A DNA stretch of 64,000 bases, from positions 310,001-374,000 of the forward strand of contig JABVXV010000026.1 in assembly GCA_013365325.1 (NCBI GenBank). Direction: 5' to 3'. Both the position numbers and the translations under genes were made by a program. Below the pieces are notes generated by a model that searched no databases, was not told where the DNA came from, and saw only the letters and a list, made by a program, of their open reading frames with translations. Every line of letters begins with the position of its first letter. Position 1 is the first letter of the stretch. Positions 1 to 13,412 of the stretch are shown in pieces. This DNA comes from Dipetalonema caudispina. Its lineage: Eukaryota > Nematoda > Chromadorea > Rhabditida > Onchocercidae.

Positions 1-90
1 GTGAATTTTATTTCTGTTCTACAAAGTATATATCTCTTATATCTGATATTACTTGTTTTCTTGTATACCTTAACGGGAATTGAATTTCAG
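1..90. other. Presumed bpl-1 intron, no exon seen
   Basis: This short AT-rich stretch ends in a good acceptor (TGAATTTCAG) at 81-90. No coding exon could be supported in it. The long intron 119-792 likewise holds no recognised exon. Confidence 0.4.
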
Positions 91-2241
91 AGTACACGTA
101 AAATGTTATCAGCAACAGGTAAACAAAAATATCATCATTGCAATTTGTCGTCCTATGCACATTGTACTTTCCATACTTTTCAAGATGGTATGTTCGTGGT
201 AACAGTTCCTTTTCAATGATAAGCGCAAAATTGTGTTGTTTACGCAATGTTGTTTGTTTACTGGCGAAATTGCTGTCGTATAATAGGCCTATATAATATT
301 TGACGATATTATCAGTGATATGCCCAAAATTATGTTGTTTTCGAAAGCAGCAAATATTGGATGAAATGATTTGTGAACTTGTCGTAGATGATGGGGAAGG
401 GGAGGGAAGAGAGTTATTTGTTGCTATAATGATCAAGCATCAGTTGCTGTCGACGTTGGCACCCTTTGCTTTTTCTTTAGTATGAAAAGAAAATTATGGA
501 ATGAACGAAAAAGTGAAATTGCAAACCAATAGTTTGGTTTAAGGTTGAAAGTCATCGTTTCTTAGATCCCAAAGTTTAAAGTTAAAGGCAGTGGGATATT
601 TTTATTTTATCAATCTCACCATATATAACCTTTGTATTCCGATTCGTTCTTGCCATTTCTTATCAGTATTACTATTTCCAAGTTTTGGGGGATTTTAATG
701 TTAGTTTAGAACATTTGATCCATGCTTAATGCTGAAAATTAATGCATTTCCTTGCTATTATGACATTCATTTATTTCTGCGCTTTTTTTCAGACTGTTGT
801 CACATTTTCCCTACTTCCACATTGATTCCGTCACCACCGTTATTTCGGAGCCCGGAGCCAAAGTTATTGGGTAAAGAAATGTTTCGGATTTTTAGTGGTT
901 CTCATTTGCACACCACGGCAGATGGCGGAAAAGTTCTTTCGAAGCCTTTAATGGTGAATTTTTAAACGTCGTTTTGCTAAAAATACATGTATTTTTTCCG
1001 ACAATCAGATATGTAGGGGATTCGTGAATCCTGAATTTCATAACGAATTAGAAGTTTTAGGGGAATTTAACTTTGGAATTTTTCTACTCTAATTGTACTC
1101 TTTCATTGTTTATGCATTTAAAACAGAGATTTACACAAGTTCCGAATACTTTCGTAAATTATTGTCCGCTTTTTGATAATCACCGAACGAAAAATTTTGG
1201 ATGAAAATTTGGAATTCCCAATATGAAATCTTTGTAGTCATTTGAAGTGGTTCTGTGATTATAGCAAATGTTTGTTTGAATTTTTTTTTCTCTGCAGATT
1301 CTGGTGTTTACTGGTAACAATGATGATTTGTTCAATCGTATCTTAGAAACTCTCAGTACAATGATACCATCTGATACTCATACTATTTTCCATTTGTCGT
1401 ATGAAGCTTTCTGCAAGCATCCATGGATTGGACAAGGTATAGCATGCTTGATTGTAGCTGATACATCGCATCTGGATGATAAATGTTGGATTCGACTTCA
1501 GCAATATTTCAGTAATGTAGGATATTTTTGAATATTTCAAACCTTTGTCGAATTTCTAAAAACTCGATGACTAATCCTATGTAACATTTATAACAAGGAG
1601 CGAGAAAGGCTATTGACCATTATAACGATTTAGAAATTAAAGGAAGGGAACTATTATTATCAAAGAATTTCTGCGGGAGACAATGGTTATTATTTTTAAA
1701 GAAGTTGGGAACAGGATAAGTCATACTTTTTATGTTTTTACTCTTTTCCTTATTCAATCGATTAACAAGTTTAATTCTGAGAACATTATTTCGCATATGA
1801 TTAAGATACTAATATCTCTCGAGGCGTAACCATTTTTCATTCCCATTCTTCAAACAGCTTTCTCCATTTTATAGCGACCCACTATAGAACATAAACGTCC
1901 CATGTTATTCTCGGAGGATTACATTCTCCTTTAGTTCGTCGATTTTTTCTGAGAAAAAATATGACGAAACAGCGAATTTCTGCTTTCAGTCGGGCAAAAT
2001 TCTCTTCCTATGTCAAAATAAGCTTTTGGCAAGTTTATCGGCCTGTGACAATTCAAAAAAGACTGCCAAGTTGCTAAAGATGGCATTTGGTGAACGACAG
2101 TCAAAGAAACTCGGAAAAGATTTCGAACATTTCTTAAAGAAAACTTTGAAAACGCTACATAAGGAGAAAAAGGTACATTGTTCTGGATATGACTGATACT
2201 TTCTATGAATTTTTTTCCAAATAATATTTCTAGGTCGTGAT

Positions 2242-2299
<58 letters not shown>

Positions 2300-5200
2300 T
2301 TTGACTCTCATTGAGAATGAAAGTAAGGTGTGTTGTCGTCTTTGAAATATTGTTTCGAAAAACATCAATATTTTTAACGAAAAACTTCTATTGCGAATCT
2401 GAATAAATATCAATACACATACATATACTGAATTTATATATATATATATAAATAATATATATATTTACATATATATATATATATTCATTTATAAATTTCA
2501 ATCCATTATCACATGAGCTCATTTTTTTATATTGAAATTGGGGGTGTAATAGTTAAATGATATGCGGCTGGTGGTGAAACTTCGTAGTCCAGTTTTTCGA
2601 TTTTTTAAGGCTCTGACGTGTGACCTGGCACTGTTTTCAAGAAAAAAGTTAGATTTTTTCTGATGACCAGTACCTATTCAAGATGTTGTAGTTTTGGTTC
2701 ATCTGATCAATTTCTTGAGCATTCTTCGATATCATAAAAAGATGGTAATAGCAGTGACCATATCAGTTTTGATTTCTGTGTCCAACCAATGAAATAGTCA
2801 TTGCCGGTCATAAATAGTCCGCTTTTTATCGTATATCATTATCCGATGGATAAGTGCTTTGTTGTTATGTAAGAATAGAAAAAGACAGCTTGCTTGATAA
2901 CAATAATTTTTTGATAATCGGTCAACTTAGGAGACATCCTCTTGAAAAGTTTCTCACCTTCCCAACTAATTTCAACTACCGACAAACTGTAGTATAGCTA
3001 ACAGTGAGTTCTTCGGTACTTTCCCGTGCAGTTTCAAGAGGATAAGATTCAAGGACTCCTCGATTGATGATTATCAACATCTGATGATTGGTCACTAAGC
3101 CCCTCATCGGAATATTTTTTACTGTACATTAATGATATTGTGAGTTATCTCCACTTCTTTCTATCCCTTTTAAAATCAAATAAAAAAAGATCACATCAAT
3201 TTGATTGTTAAAAATGAGCACTGAAATGATAATATTATGTAGAAAAATCTTCTTAGCAAATGTCCCAATATAAAAAAATAAAATTTGACAAAGCTGAAAA
3301 TGAAATTACTTTTGCACTAATTAATAATACCGAAATATGAAGACTGAAAATTTTACAGGTAAACCAAACTTTCCATGCAAAAGATCTTTTCGGTGGTTAC
3401 AAATACTCCGTTGTACTAAATAAAACCGAAAGTTTGTTTCTTTTTCACGAAATCATTTATTTCCTTTTTTTGTCCTTACTGAATTTCAGTCATTGAGAAC
3501 TGTGCAATTATTGTTCATAGTAAGCACAATTTATCACTACTGTTTGTTTTATCTTTCAAAATTGCTTTCAGTTCAATTTCAGATAGTCCGTTTTTGTTAT
3601 ACATGGAAAATGCGGCGCAGCGTGCGAGTGCTCTGTTTAGCGATGCGACAAGCGAACAATTGCTTCATTCTGGTTCAACGCTAATTGCTGATGCTCTTTT
3701 ACGTCTTTCAGTAAAAATCACTACGAATGTAATAATACCATCCCTCACTCCAGGGTATTTTATTTGTGAATATGATCGGATGCCGTGGGATATAGAAGTA
3801 AGTTATCGTATGCTTGAGAAATTTATTGATCTAATATAGCTAGCCAAGTTTTTTTTTAACCAAAATATAGTGCAGTTAGTGAAATATTTATTGCAAACAG
3901 GTGATTAAATTGCTTTGTAATCAGTTAATTGTTTTACTAGATAATTGATTCGGTCTCTTAACATGTTATCTATTGCATTGGCATTTGTCTAAGCTCGTCG
4001 TATTGCATATTATGATGGTTATTTAGCTAAGAATGTTATTGTTTGAGTTATTCTTTTGCCCTAAATAGTTAACTAGTTTCATAATCAAATTCCAAAAAGA
4101 TTTAGTCAATCAAGGAAAATTGAATTCAAAAATTCATAATTCATTGCAGGGTATGCATTTCAATGAGCCATTCGGCAGTATGCCAAAATTATTATTCAAG
4201 CAAATTAGCAAACATGGATTATTACCAGAGGTTTCAAGCGAGTTACTTCCTATTGAAGTCCGGACACGGGCTGAACATTTACCTGGTTTTGACGACGAAA
4301 TTTATTTTAAGTAATCTTTCAGTTCTTTCCTTCTTTTTGAATTATTAAGAGTTTAAGGTTTATGTTTTTTTCCATATAATTCAAGTCAAGGATGAGTTTG
4401 CAGGAGGCTTGAAACTGCGAGACTTGGCAAAGCTTTACTTTACATTCCAGTATGTGAGACGACAATGGAAATTGGAAAAAGGTGGTGAAAATACCGATTT
4501 GTTTAATTAATCACAAATGCCTGTATTTTAAATTTCAGTGTTGAATCTGCGAAGTTCGGAAGTGCAATTTTTGCAAAATGGATTAACTAAGAAACTAAGA
4601 AATGTTCACATATATTTTTAACTAAGAAATGTTCACATATAGAATTAAATTTATATTTTGCTATCTTTTGAAATCATTAGGTCAGCTAATTTGGTTACTC
4701 AATTTTGAGCCATCGTAAATGAGTTATTCATTGTAAAGTTTAATATTTAAGACATTCATACTAATTGTTAGTGCTCTTTATTGTAAGATTTTCTGTTTAA
4801 TTAATCAATTGTTTTTTTATTTACTTGCAGTTCATTCCATAAGTCAATGACATTTGTTCTTCATTATTATTCTAGATTTTTAGTTTGGCATTTGCAATGC
4901 CAGAAGAGCCAATTGTGGTCATCGCACGGCAACAAATTAAGGGAAGGGGTAAGCTGAGTGTTTTCTTGATCTAGGGTGGCATTATGCTTCACTCATTCAC
5001 TAAAATCCAAAGGAGAGCTTTGAGCAAAGCGTTTTGGTGGAAAATAAAATTCTTATATTTAAATGCTGTTGGCTGTTTTATAATTAATAGTATTCGTATC
5101 ATAGATGAGAGGAGAAGTAAGTGAAAATTACTCTATATGCTCTTAACTTTTATTTGTAGTTGAAGTCCGAACTATAATCGTGCAAAATTCTCGATATATC

Positions 5201-7960
5201 TGGTAGGTTGTGCAGGGATAGTTGTAAGTTATAACGATATTGATATTATTTTCAGGTCGGTCAGGAAATCAATGGCTTAGTCCAGTTGGATGCGCCATGT
5301 TTACACTTAATTATATGTTGTCACCCGGATCATCTCTCAGTAGTAATGTTGGCATCATTCAGCACATTTTCTGTGTTGCAATTGTCAGTGGTATTTGCTC
5401 ACTTCGGAAGGAATTAGAGGTAATGGAGACTTGATATATTTTGACTTTAGAAAACCCTTTTTTATCCAGTTTTGAAACTTTTTGCAATTAATTTATTCCG
5501 ACCTCTTTCTCGATAATATGATGATAGATGAGTGTGCTAGATTAAAAAGCATATCTCATATTTCAAATCTAAAATATCCAAGATTACGATCTTATTCGTA
5601 CTTCTTTTCTTCCAACTCATCTTTGCGATAATCTTTCAAACTTGTTGTTAAAATAATTATAGGAAGAATTAGTGCTCTTTTTTACAGATTAATCTAAAAT
5701 TAGTAGCTAAGGCTTCCTTCTATCATCCAAATAGTGTATGAATTATGTCACGTTGATAGCGTTTGGCAGTAAGATGATAAATTGATTAGTGAGACATTTT
5801 GCAAAAGCTATGCTGCAGATTAACAAATTCTAAAGGTTGAAAGTCAAGAATTTAGTTATACCGTCATTTTTTTTTTTATGTCTTCATTGCTCTTTTTATC
5901 TATAAGTTGGTTGCCATATCAAGGACAATTCTGTTGCATAAGAAGATTTACTATCAAATTATCAATGCATGTTAGTCTTGCTATGTCGGGCATGAAATGA
6001 TTATCCTTCTTTTAAGCATGAGAACAATTTTTTGTTGAAATTTTTTCCACACAACATGCCTCTTTCATGCAGCTTAACGCTATGCATGATGATATAAATA
6101 TATAATTTGGAAAAAAATTTTTGCATACGAAAATGATTTACAAAAACCTTGCTGCAATTTTTCTTCAATTCATGTTTTTTCCATTCTATGTTGTTGCGTA
6201 TATGATCCCTGTTCCCTTCTTCGGATGATAGTTTGTTTATCAAAAGACCACTTTTTTTATGTCTGTTACATTTTGTTTCAAACTAATTGGAACATAACCA
6301 GAAATTGATATAGCCATGTTAGTCAAATATGTTGCAGAATTTCCCGTTGAAAATTAAATGGCCGAATGACCTTTACTACGGTCGAACATGTAAAATGGGT
6401 GGTTTAATTGTGAATGCCACCACAATTAATGACCGAACCGTTTGTACAATCGGTAAATATTTAAATTAAACGTGTGGGATGATTCTCTTGGTTTGCTTGA
6501 AACTGTCAGGAATAAGCTACAGTGTCTTAATTATGCTTAATCGTTACTTTACTCCATTGAGATGAAACGACAAGGTCGGATTTCGTAAGGAAGTTTCATA
6601 CATTTATATCTGATATAATTCAATTCAAATTAATCGTATAACTGAAACAAGTGAATAGCTAATAAATGAAACGTTTGAGACATCTGTAACTACGTATAAC
6701 TTCGATCTCATCTTTCTTTTTCACAATAAGCTTGATTGATTGGAGCAGGAATGCTTCTCCTACTCTTATTTTTATAATTACAGGTGCTGGATTGAATTTG
6801 TCAAACAGTAAGCCGACTGCCTGTATCAATGATTTCTTACCGGGAGATTTAAGGATACGCCAAGAGGATTACATTGCTAATACCATAAATAAATTTCAAT
6901 GTAGGTTACTGTTTTTAAATGGATCAGTTGAACATATTTTTCTGGCAGTACTTTCGAGTAATATGGAGAACTAAATATTAGCTTAGGAAGAGTAAAAGAA
7001 GAGAAAATATAGACAAAATAGGTGGATGTACTTAGCCTGCGAAATGGATAGATCCGGATGGTTTTGCCCTCTTTTTTCATTTTGTAATCATCGTTTGACC
7101 ATGTTTAATCAGTACCCCAGCCGATGGATGAATTAAAACAAATAAACTATGAGCACATAAATTTCCCTTCCTCACGAGTTTCAAAAATGATATTAAGCCA
7201 TACTCAGCGTAGAGTTGTGTTATCACGAAGAATTCCAAATTTTCCCCGACATATCCTACATATATTTTATTTCAGCGCATCACATGTACACATGTATATT
7301 AGATGTGCTGAATTAGAATACCACCAAGTCGAAAATGACACATACTTCGGAATTTTCATGAATTTCAAAAATTCTCATTGGGATGAAATGAAATATTCAT
7401 TTTGCAGATTACGTCGATCTATATGAGAACGAAGGTGAGAATGCATTTCTGAAGCATTACTATCAATTTTGGCTGCACAGGTATACACTATCAACACATA
7501 TTAGATTATGCAACTTTAATCAAAATTTCCAGTTTTAAAATTCTTGAGATGTTATGGCATATTTTCCACTAGCGTATCACATTGTTTTAGTAGTTATTAC
7601 TAATAATGAGTAAATAAGTAGTAAGTACTCTTCCTGAATGGAACTTTCAATTTCTTGAAACTAATTGCATTCTAATTAACACTCTGAAATCACAAAAACA
7701 TTAGAACTTAATGATTTGAAAGCTAATCTCCGGAAAAACTTGCCTTAACATACTTTAATTGAATTTGCAAAATTTTGGACATTTGCAGTCGGGAAGAAGT
7801 AACTCTATCGGATACTAATGAAAAGGTTATAATTCGTGGATTGGATCATTATGGATTTTTGAAAGTCCGTAGTCGCCGAAGCGGAAAAATAATGATCATA
7901 CATCCAGATGGCAATACCTTTGATATGATGAAAGGTCTTATCACAGCTAAATATGTTTGA
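91..7960 (+). CDS. bpl-1: Biotin--protein ligase (holocarboxylase synthetase), 5' partial
   Basis: This enzyme activates biotin with ATP and transfers it to a lysine of carboxylases (acetyl-, propionyl-, pyruvate- and methylcrotonyl-CoA carboxylase). Exons, all GT-AG with compatible phases: 91-118 (tentative), 793-953, 1298-1516, 1990-2172, 3359-3431, 3583-3797, 4150-4310, 4404-4481, 4884-4948, 5256-5419, 6338-6452, 6784-6900, 7408-7480, 7789-7960. The catalytic domain shows the GRGRSGNQWLSP biotinyl-AMP motif (split by the intron ending at 5255), KWPNDLYYG in the 6338 exon and GAGLNLSNS in the 6784 exon. The last exon ends with DGNTFDMMKGLI, as vertebrate HLCS does. The N-terminal part (VFTGNND, VADTSHLDD) fits the animal HLCS N-terminal domain. 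No convincing initiator is visible, so the 5' end probably lies before base 1. An alternative last exon at 8015-8119 is possible through a donor at the MMK|GLI codons. Confidence 0.93.
2242..2297. repeat. (TA)n microsatellite
   Basis: An almost pure alternating TA tract of about 56 bp in the bpl-1 intron after the exon ending at 2172. A second, interrupted TA tract lies at about 2437-2484. The open frames reported across it are artefacts of the dinucleotide repeat. Confidence 0.97.
2706..3308. repeat. Dispersed ~600 bp repeat, copy 1
   Basis: This block is nearly identical, in direct orientation, to 47058-47655. Similarity starts at ATCAATTTCTTGAGC and stops abruptly after GAAAATGAAATTA on both sides. 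Differences are a few substitutions, a 13-base segment (around 2937-2949) missing from copy 2, and a short TTTCAAG duplication in copy 2. There is no open reading frame, no clear terminal inverted repeat and no obvious target duplication. It lies inside a bpl-1 intron. It could be a solo LTR, a non-autonomous element or a segmental copy; the sequence alone does not decide. Confidence 0.9.
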
Positions 7961-8119
7961 TATTAAGTTCCAGTGTTCTTTCTTCTAACCAAGTTGTTGT
8001 GACTTTTTTTTGTAGAGAATGAAACCAAGGGCGATATTTCACCATCCACCCAAAATTCTCGAAATTCGAGTCCAATTAAGACTTCTATTTCAGAAAATTC
8101 CTTGACAACTGCCTATTAA

Positions 8120-9008
8120 AACGAATATAATTACTGATTTTCCTCATATCTCCCATTGTTGACACGAAACGAATAAACGTCACTTATTCTTACTACCACT
8201 TAGAAGTACTGTCGGCTTTACACTGTAATTTGTTGAATCCTGTTTATAAGTGATTGTTTATTCAGTTGAACTCCTCGTGATATCATGTGAAAATATATAT
8301 ACTTGGAGATTTTGAATTCGTCATATTCATGTCGTCTTTGGATGAGTTGTTAATTAAACATTCCGAGGGAATCATTGTTTGTCAAACGATGCTGCTTATC
8401 AAATATTTAAAATTGCAGTTCTTAGATTTTTACAAATAAAGGATCTCAAGTGTGTCATCAGAAAACATAAATTTCGTTAAAGGTTAAACAAGACCTATGT
8501 ATGCTACTATTCCGTTATTCGGAAACTGATAGCTGTGGGTGGCGTAAATGCTTTAATAGTACTGCTCAAAGTTATTTTCCTCATCCCAAAATTTGATCTG
8601 CTCAGAGAGTAACTAAATTCCAAGATGGGTCACTGTCTTAAGAAAATACAGGATTAAATTTGATGACGTAAAGTTTTCATTTAGGGCGACGAAAACATAT
8701 AGGAATTCAAAAATCGCCATATAACTTGATAATCCCATTGATCTTAGAATAAGAACTCCATATTTTAATGATCGCGCTTGCCTCCAAACGGTTCAGTTCA
8801 TCCAGGTTTAAAATTTGGCTAACAGATCATGCATCTTTTCCAACGAAAAGGGAAAAAACTTGCTAAGAAGCCTAGCAGATCTAAAAATACAGAAGTGGAC
8901 AATGCTAGGCACCTTATTATCTATCAGTATATGCAAGTTTGAGAAAAAAAGAAAAACGAAAGCATAGCAACTACAGTTCTAACTCAGAAAATTAAGAAAC
9001 AAATTTGT
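8120..9008. other. Convergent intergenic spacer (bpl-1 / ndub-5)
   Basis: This lies between the 3' ends of two converging genes. It holds the 3' untranslated regions of both and no further supported exon, RNA gene or repeat. Confidence 0.6.
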
Positions 9009-10509
9009 CTAAAATTCAGAAGGTTGATGTCTCATTCTTTCTGCAATCCATTTTCCGTAATCAGTCCAAGCGGCCGAAACTGGTTCATACCACCATGCCT
9101 TGTAATCCCAACGTTCACCTTGCAAATGCTCCACACGTTGCTCAATTTTCCTGAAACAAAACAATAGTTATGTGAATTCATAAATGTTTTTACATTCTCT
9201 TTTACCAACTGACCGAAAAAAAAAGGATGAGAAAGAAGGTAAATCAAACAAACCTCCATCTGCTCAAGATATTTGCTTTCTCGAAATATGCAAGATTACG
9301 TTCGTACTGCTCAATATCTGATGGGCACAAATATTTCGCGGCCCACTGTTTCAACTTCGTCCTTTCAAACTGCCAGTAATGAACGGCGGATCCATCAGTT
9401 GGCAAATCTTGTAATTCACAAGGTCCTGCAATGCAGCTTTTCTCAGAAATGGGAATTTTTTGCAAAGCTAGTTACAGGGAAGATTTCCTTTAAAATTATT
9501 TATATTTCAATACTGTTAATGAACATATTACCATATACGATATGGGTAAATCCAAAGAGCAAAATCATCGGTATAATACCAAGGCCAACCACATAAAAAT
9601 GGGCAACATCTTTACAACGATTGAAATAAAGCGTTGATGGACGTCTATAGAAAATCCGATCTGATGAAAATCTTGCTGGTGAAACTACTGAAATATTTCA
9701 TAATTAAATCAGCGGTAATATAGTATTTGAAAGCGATATAATAAGCTGACATAAGTTTGAACCTGAATCGCTTCATTTATATCGCTGGAACACAAAACCT
9801 CAAGCAAGAAAATAAATAATTAAATTCTTTTCTAATAATGTTAACCACCGTTCGAGGAGAAATGCTACACTACGCCTCATTTTAAGAATTCAAAAGTAGA
9901 ATACTTAACCGATATATAGAACCTCATTAGATTTCGATTTATAGTAGTCAATGTTGGAAAACTTTCTCATGCTCATAGCTAGGATAAGTTATTTGACGGA
10001 GAAGCTAAGATTTAATTATAAATCCGAAAAAAGCTACGTTATCATTCAATACACAAAAGAAAAGGTTCCATTTTTTGGTTCACTAATCAGTTAAAGCAAT
10101 TCAAGATGAATGCAAAAACTACTGAAGTAATACGAAGCAAGACCACTCATCAAAGAAATTAAGTTTAACGATGGAACTATTTCATGTATATTAATGCTGC
10201 TTTATGCATACTCGTATTCGCGTACTACTTAAATTATCTTTTATGTTTATCTCCGTTACTTAATTAGTAATAATTACATTAATCATTCATATTTACATTC
10301 ATACTTATTCACTCAATTCAATACTTATCAGTATACGAAAACAAAAAATGTGTTTCAAATACATGAAAAAGATATACAAAAATACTTCTAAACCATTTGC
10401 TATCATTACAACGATATATTAATAAGGATATGCTGCAAATTACATGAAACTTACTGGTTAACTGTGTAGAACAAAGCCACTGCTTTGCAAGCTTACTAAA
10501 AGCTGCCAT
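9009..10509 (-). CDS. ndub-5: NADH dehydrogenase (complex I) beta subcomplex subunit 5 (SGDH)
   Basis: An accessory subunit of mitochondrial respiratory complex I, in the inner membrane. Four exons in transcript order: 10509-10455, 9687-9532, 9425-9254, 9150-9009. The total is 525 bp (174 residues) and all phases match. The start is the ATG at 10509-10507; upstream in the same frame there is only a GTG and then a stop. The N-terminus is basic with few acids (MAAFSKLAKQWLCSTQ), as expected for a mitochondrial presequence. One hydrophobic segment (VVGLGIIPMILLFGF) is followed by a Trp/Tyr/Arg-rich matrix or intermembrane tail. The C-terminal signature YKAWWYEPVSAAW is typical of the NDUFB5/SGDH family, and the length fits the family. 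Confidence 0.9.
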
Positions 10510-12371
10510 TGGCGTCTTCACACGTGACGCTATTTCGTGACCACTTTACACCGCAATCTGAAAAAAAAGAAACTTTGATGAACAAATAAAAAAACATGCA
10601 CTAATCATAAGACAGACAAAAGACAAAGACAACTGGTTGTCATAATTTTTCCCTTTGCTCGACAAATAAAATGAAATTAATTTGGTCAGAAATGATAAAT
10701 CAATTTCTGCCGTTAAATCAATCTCAGAAATCGACTGGAAAAGAGGAAGCTAACTTAACAATTGTCTGAAAAGTATTCGAGATTGACAAGTACATTTAGA
10801 CATTAGCTAAGGCTGAATAAAAAACTACACAAAAGCTAATAATTAATCAAAATTTACAACCTAAATACGATATTAATCGTTCATTTTGAAATCTGAGTAA
10901 AGTAAATAAGTTTTCTCCGGAATAAATTGCAGTTAATAAGCTCATTAAAATTGAAGGCGGGAATCTTAAAGTGCTGTTTAAAAGCCCTCATTTCTGGGAT
11001 TCGTATAAATCTGCGCATTTGATTCGTTGATTTTATTAAAAGCGCGAGTTTATTTCTATAAAGTTAAATAAACGTATATGAATATTCACTTAAAAAATCT
11101 TTAATATCAGGTCTAAAAATTAAAAAATATGAAATTTATGTATTCAAGTAAATACTACATTTAATGCAATCACTGCCTCGGTATTTCAACCAAGAATCTA
11201 ATTCATTTCGCATTAACTAGAATCTCCTACAGAATGATATGACCCCGACCTTAATCTCAATCCCAAATCACGACTAAATCCGCACCTTATCTTAATTACC
11301 AAACTTGCCAAGGCCAATAACATTATGCCTCGTCCACTCGTGGAGGCTTTACCAAATGGGTGACCGAAATTAATACGGCCAAAGGGTTATTGTTGAGACT
11401 CACTGTGACATTTGAACCCTCAAAGGACCTCAAAGGGATTTGAAGTGTGAAGATAGAGATCTATGGGTTGGAGTTGATTGATATGGTGGAAGCTCGATAA
11501 TGATCCGTTGAGGTGGGGCTATAACTTTTTTGTCACTGCGGTGTAAGCTTTTACTGGAAATATTCTCGGGATAATGGATATTATTGAAAACGGAAATAAA
11601 TACAGAATTTAAAGAAAAATAGGGAAACTTGTCATAACTTCTGGCATCGCTCGAGTTGATTAATTATTCACTGTTAGTTGGTTTTTTATTGTTACAGTGT
11701 AATTTATACTTCTGCCAAATTTACACCTCTTTCTTTCTGCTCTCTTCTCTGTTCACTTAAGGAGAGTATTTTAAATGGAGTAATGAGTATAGCTATAATT
11801 TAAATCGAAAAATTTCGTCAATCGTATAACAGTGTTGAAATACTAGGGCTCATCCATAACGGATTTGTCTATTTCAAAAAAACAAAAAAAAAAATAAAAG
11901 CGAAGAAATTCTCTGTATGTGATTATATTGTGTTTGGACTTGGCAATTTTAAATGCAAACAAACAATAAGTAACAACAAGAAGTTAAGTAACTAAACTAT
12001 GAAATTGGTAACTTAATCAGAATTGGAAATTTCGAATAACGATTTAAGACAGTAAGGGTAGTTTAAGACTTCATTTAAATTTTATTCAAAATCTTAATTC
12101 CGAATTTCAACTCAAGGTGAGGTTATGTAGAATTTATAAAATTTAGAAGAAAGGTCTTACACGTAAAGGCAAAGTTAGGAAAGAAAAACAATATTGATAA
12201 GTTCATATTCATTATCGTTTCCCCTTTAACAAGCTATAATAGTGATAAGTGAGTAAATGAATAAGCAATGATAAATGATAATATCTGTATAAGTTATCAT
12301 AGAAAGTGATAAGCGGTATCATTAATGCAAATTGACATAGTTGATAAAAAAGATTTCATTTCTAATTTTTA
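10510..12371. other. Intergenic region upstream of ndub-5
   Basis: Mostly AT-rich. The part at about 11220-11540 is clearly richer in G and C, with unusual word use, and on the minus strand holds a 43-codon open stretch without an ATG. From about 12190 to 12360 there are many GATAA/TTATC words. No gene is supported. The ndub-5 promoter must lie in the first few hundred bases. Confidence 0.5.
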
Positions 12372-13412
12372 TTAATTGATACAGCTTCGTCCTTCATCCG
12401 GAAATTTGAATTGCATGTTCAGTTCTCCCGCATTAAACCACCGTTCCACATCACTCGTACGAGTAATATAATCACTTGGGATTCCAAGAGCGACTTTCCG
12501 TTGACAAGGCTAAAAAATTTATCCTGATCTTATTTCATATGAACAGTCAATATATACATTAATGATTTCCCAGAACTCGATTTCGATCACTTGTCATGAT
12601 ATGAGTGGCAAGAGATACAAATGATAGGACCATGACACAATGATGATATGATAAGATTATGATGATCATAATTAAGTAGGGAAAGGTAAATGGTGTTGAT
12701 GTGTCATGATCGTGTTGTCGAGAGTGTGGAGAATGTCGAAAAATTCGAACAAGTGTACAAAATAAAAAGATCTTTCTTGTTATCCGATACCTTTCGGTAG
12801 TCTCAGTACTGATAATCTGCTTTTAATGTTTATCTTACCATGATCCCATCATCACAATCATGATAAATTTTCAGGGCAACATCCATTCCAAATATTGAAC
12901 CAATGCCACCTTTTATCGCATAACTGCCATCTGCATTTGTTTTCATTGCTGCTAATTGGTCATCCGTACCTAAAGTAATAGAACAAAAGTTAATATTATA
13001 ATAAGTATGTTACATATATTTTTGCATTGGATTAAAATGCATTAAATATGTTTTTGTAGAATTTTAATAATTTTTTAAATAAGACGGAATGGAAAACATT
13101 ATACCTAATTACATTTAAATTTATTTCAGGTTAGTTTTTCAAGAAAAGACGAAGTGAAATTAGCTAATTAATCTGAGAATAAGCTAATTGTTTCAGAAAA
13201 AGTTGACAATAATTGCATATTAAATAATGAGTGTATTATAACAAACCAATTTTATTTTTGTTCCACAATTTTATTTGTGTATTTGACAAACTTTGATTGC
13301 CACATAGAAGACGTCCTCGTACACCAACAGATTGTTGTCGGAAGCTAATGACTGTTGTTTGTAGATGAAATATGATGAAGATCAGAGGTAAAAGAGTACT
13401 TTTTCCGTGCAT
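12372..13412 (-). CDS. Transthyretin-like family secreted protein
   Basis: A member of the nematode transthyretin-like (TTR, PF01060) family: small secreted beta-sandwich proteins, usually abundant and often of unknown ligand. Three exons in transcript order: 13412-13247, 12969-12839, 12509-12372, total 435 bp, 144 residues, all phases consistent. Residues 1-23 form a signal peptide ([20 protein letters not shown]). Family hallmarks follow: GVRGRLLCG, then [10 protein letters not shown], then the KIYHDCDD block, [11 protein letters not shown], and a GELNMQF strand near the C-terminus. The cysteines of the LLCG, YHDC, PCQR and C-terminal SC positions fit the family's disulfide pattern. The exact ttr number cannot be assigned from sequence alone. 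Confidence 0.93.

Noticed and set aside
2013..2300. Minus-strand frames starting with Tyr-Ile repeats
   Set aside because: They are translations of the (TA)n tract joined to the antisense of the bpl-1 exon at 1990-2172.
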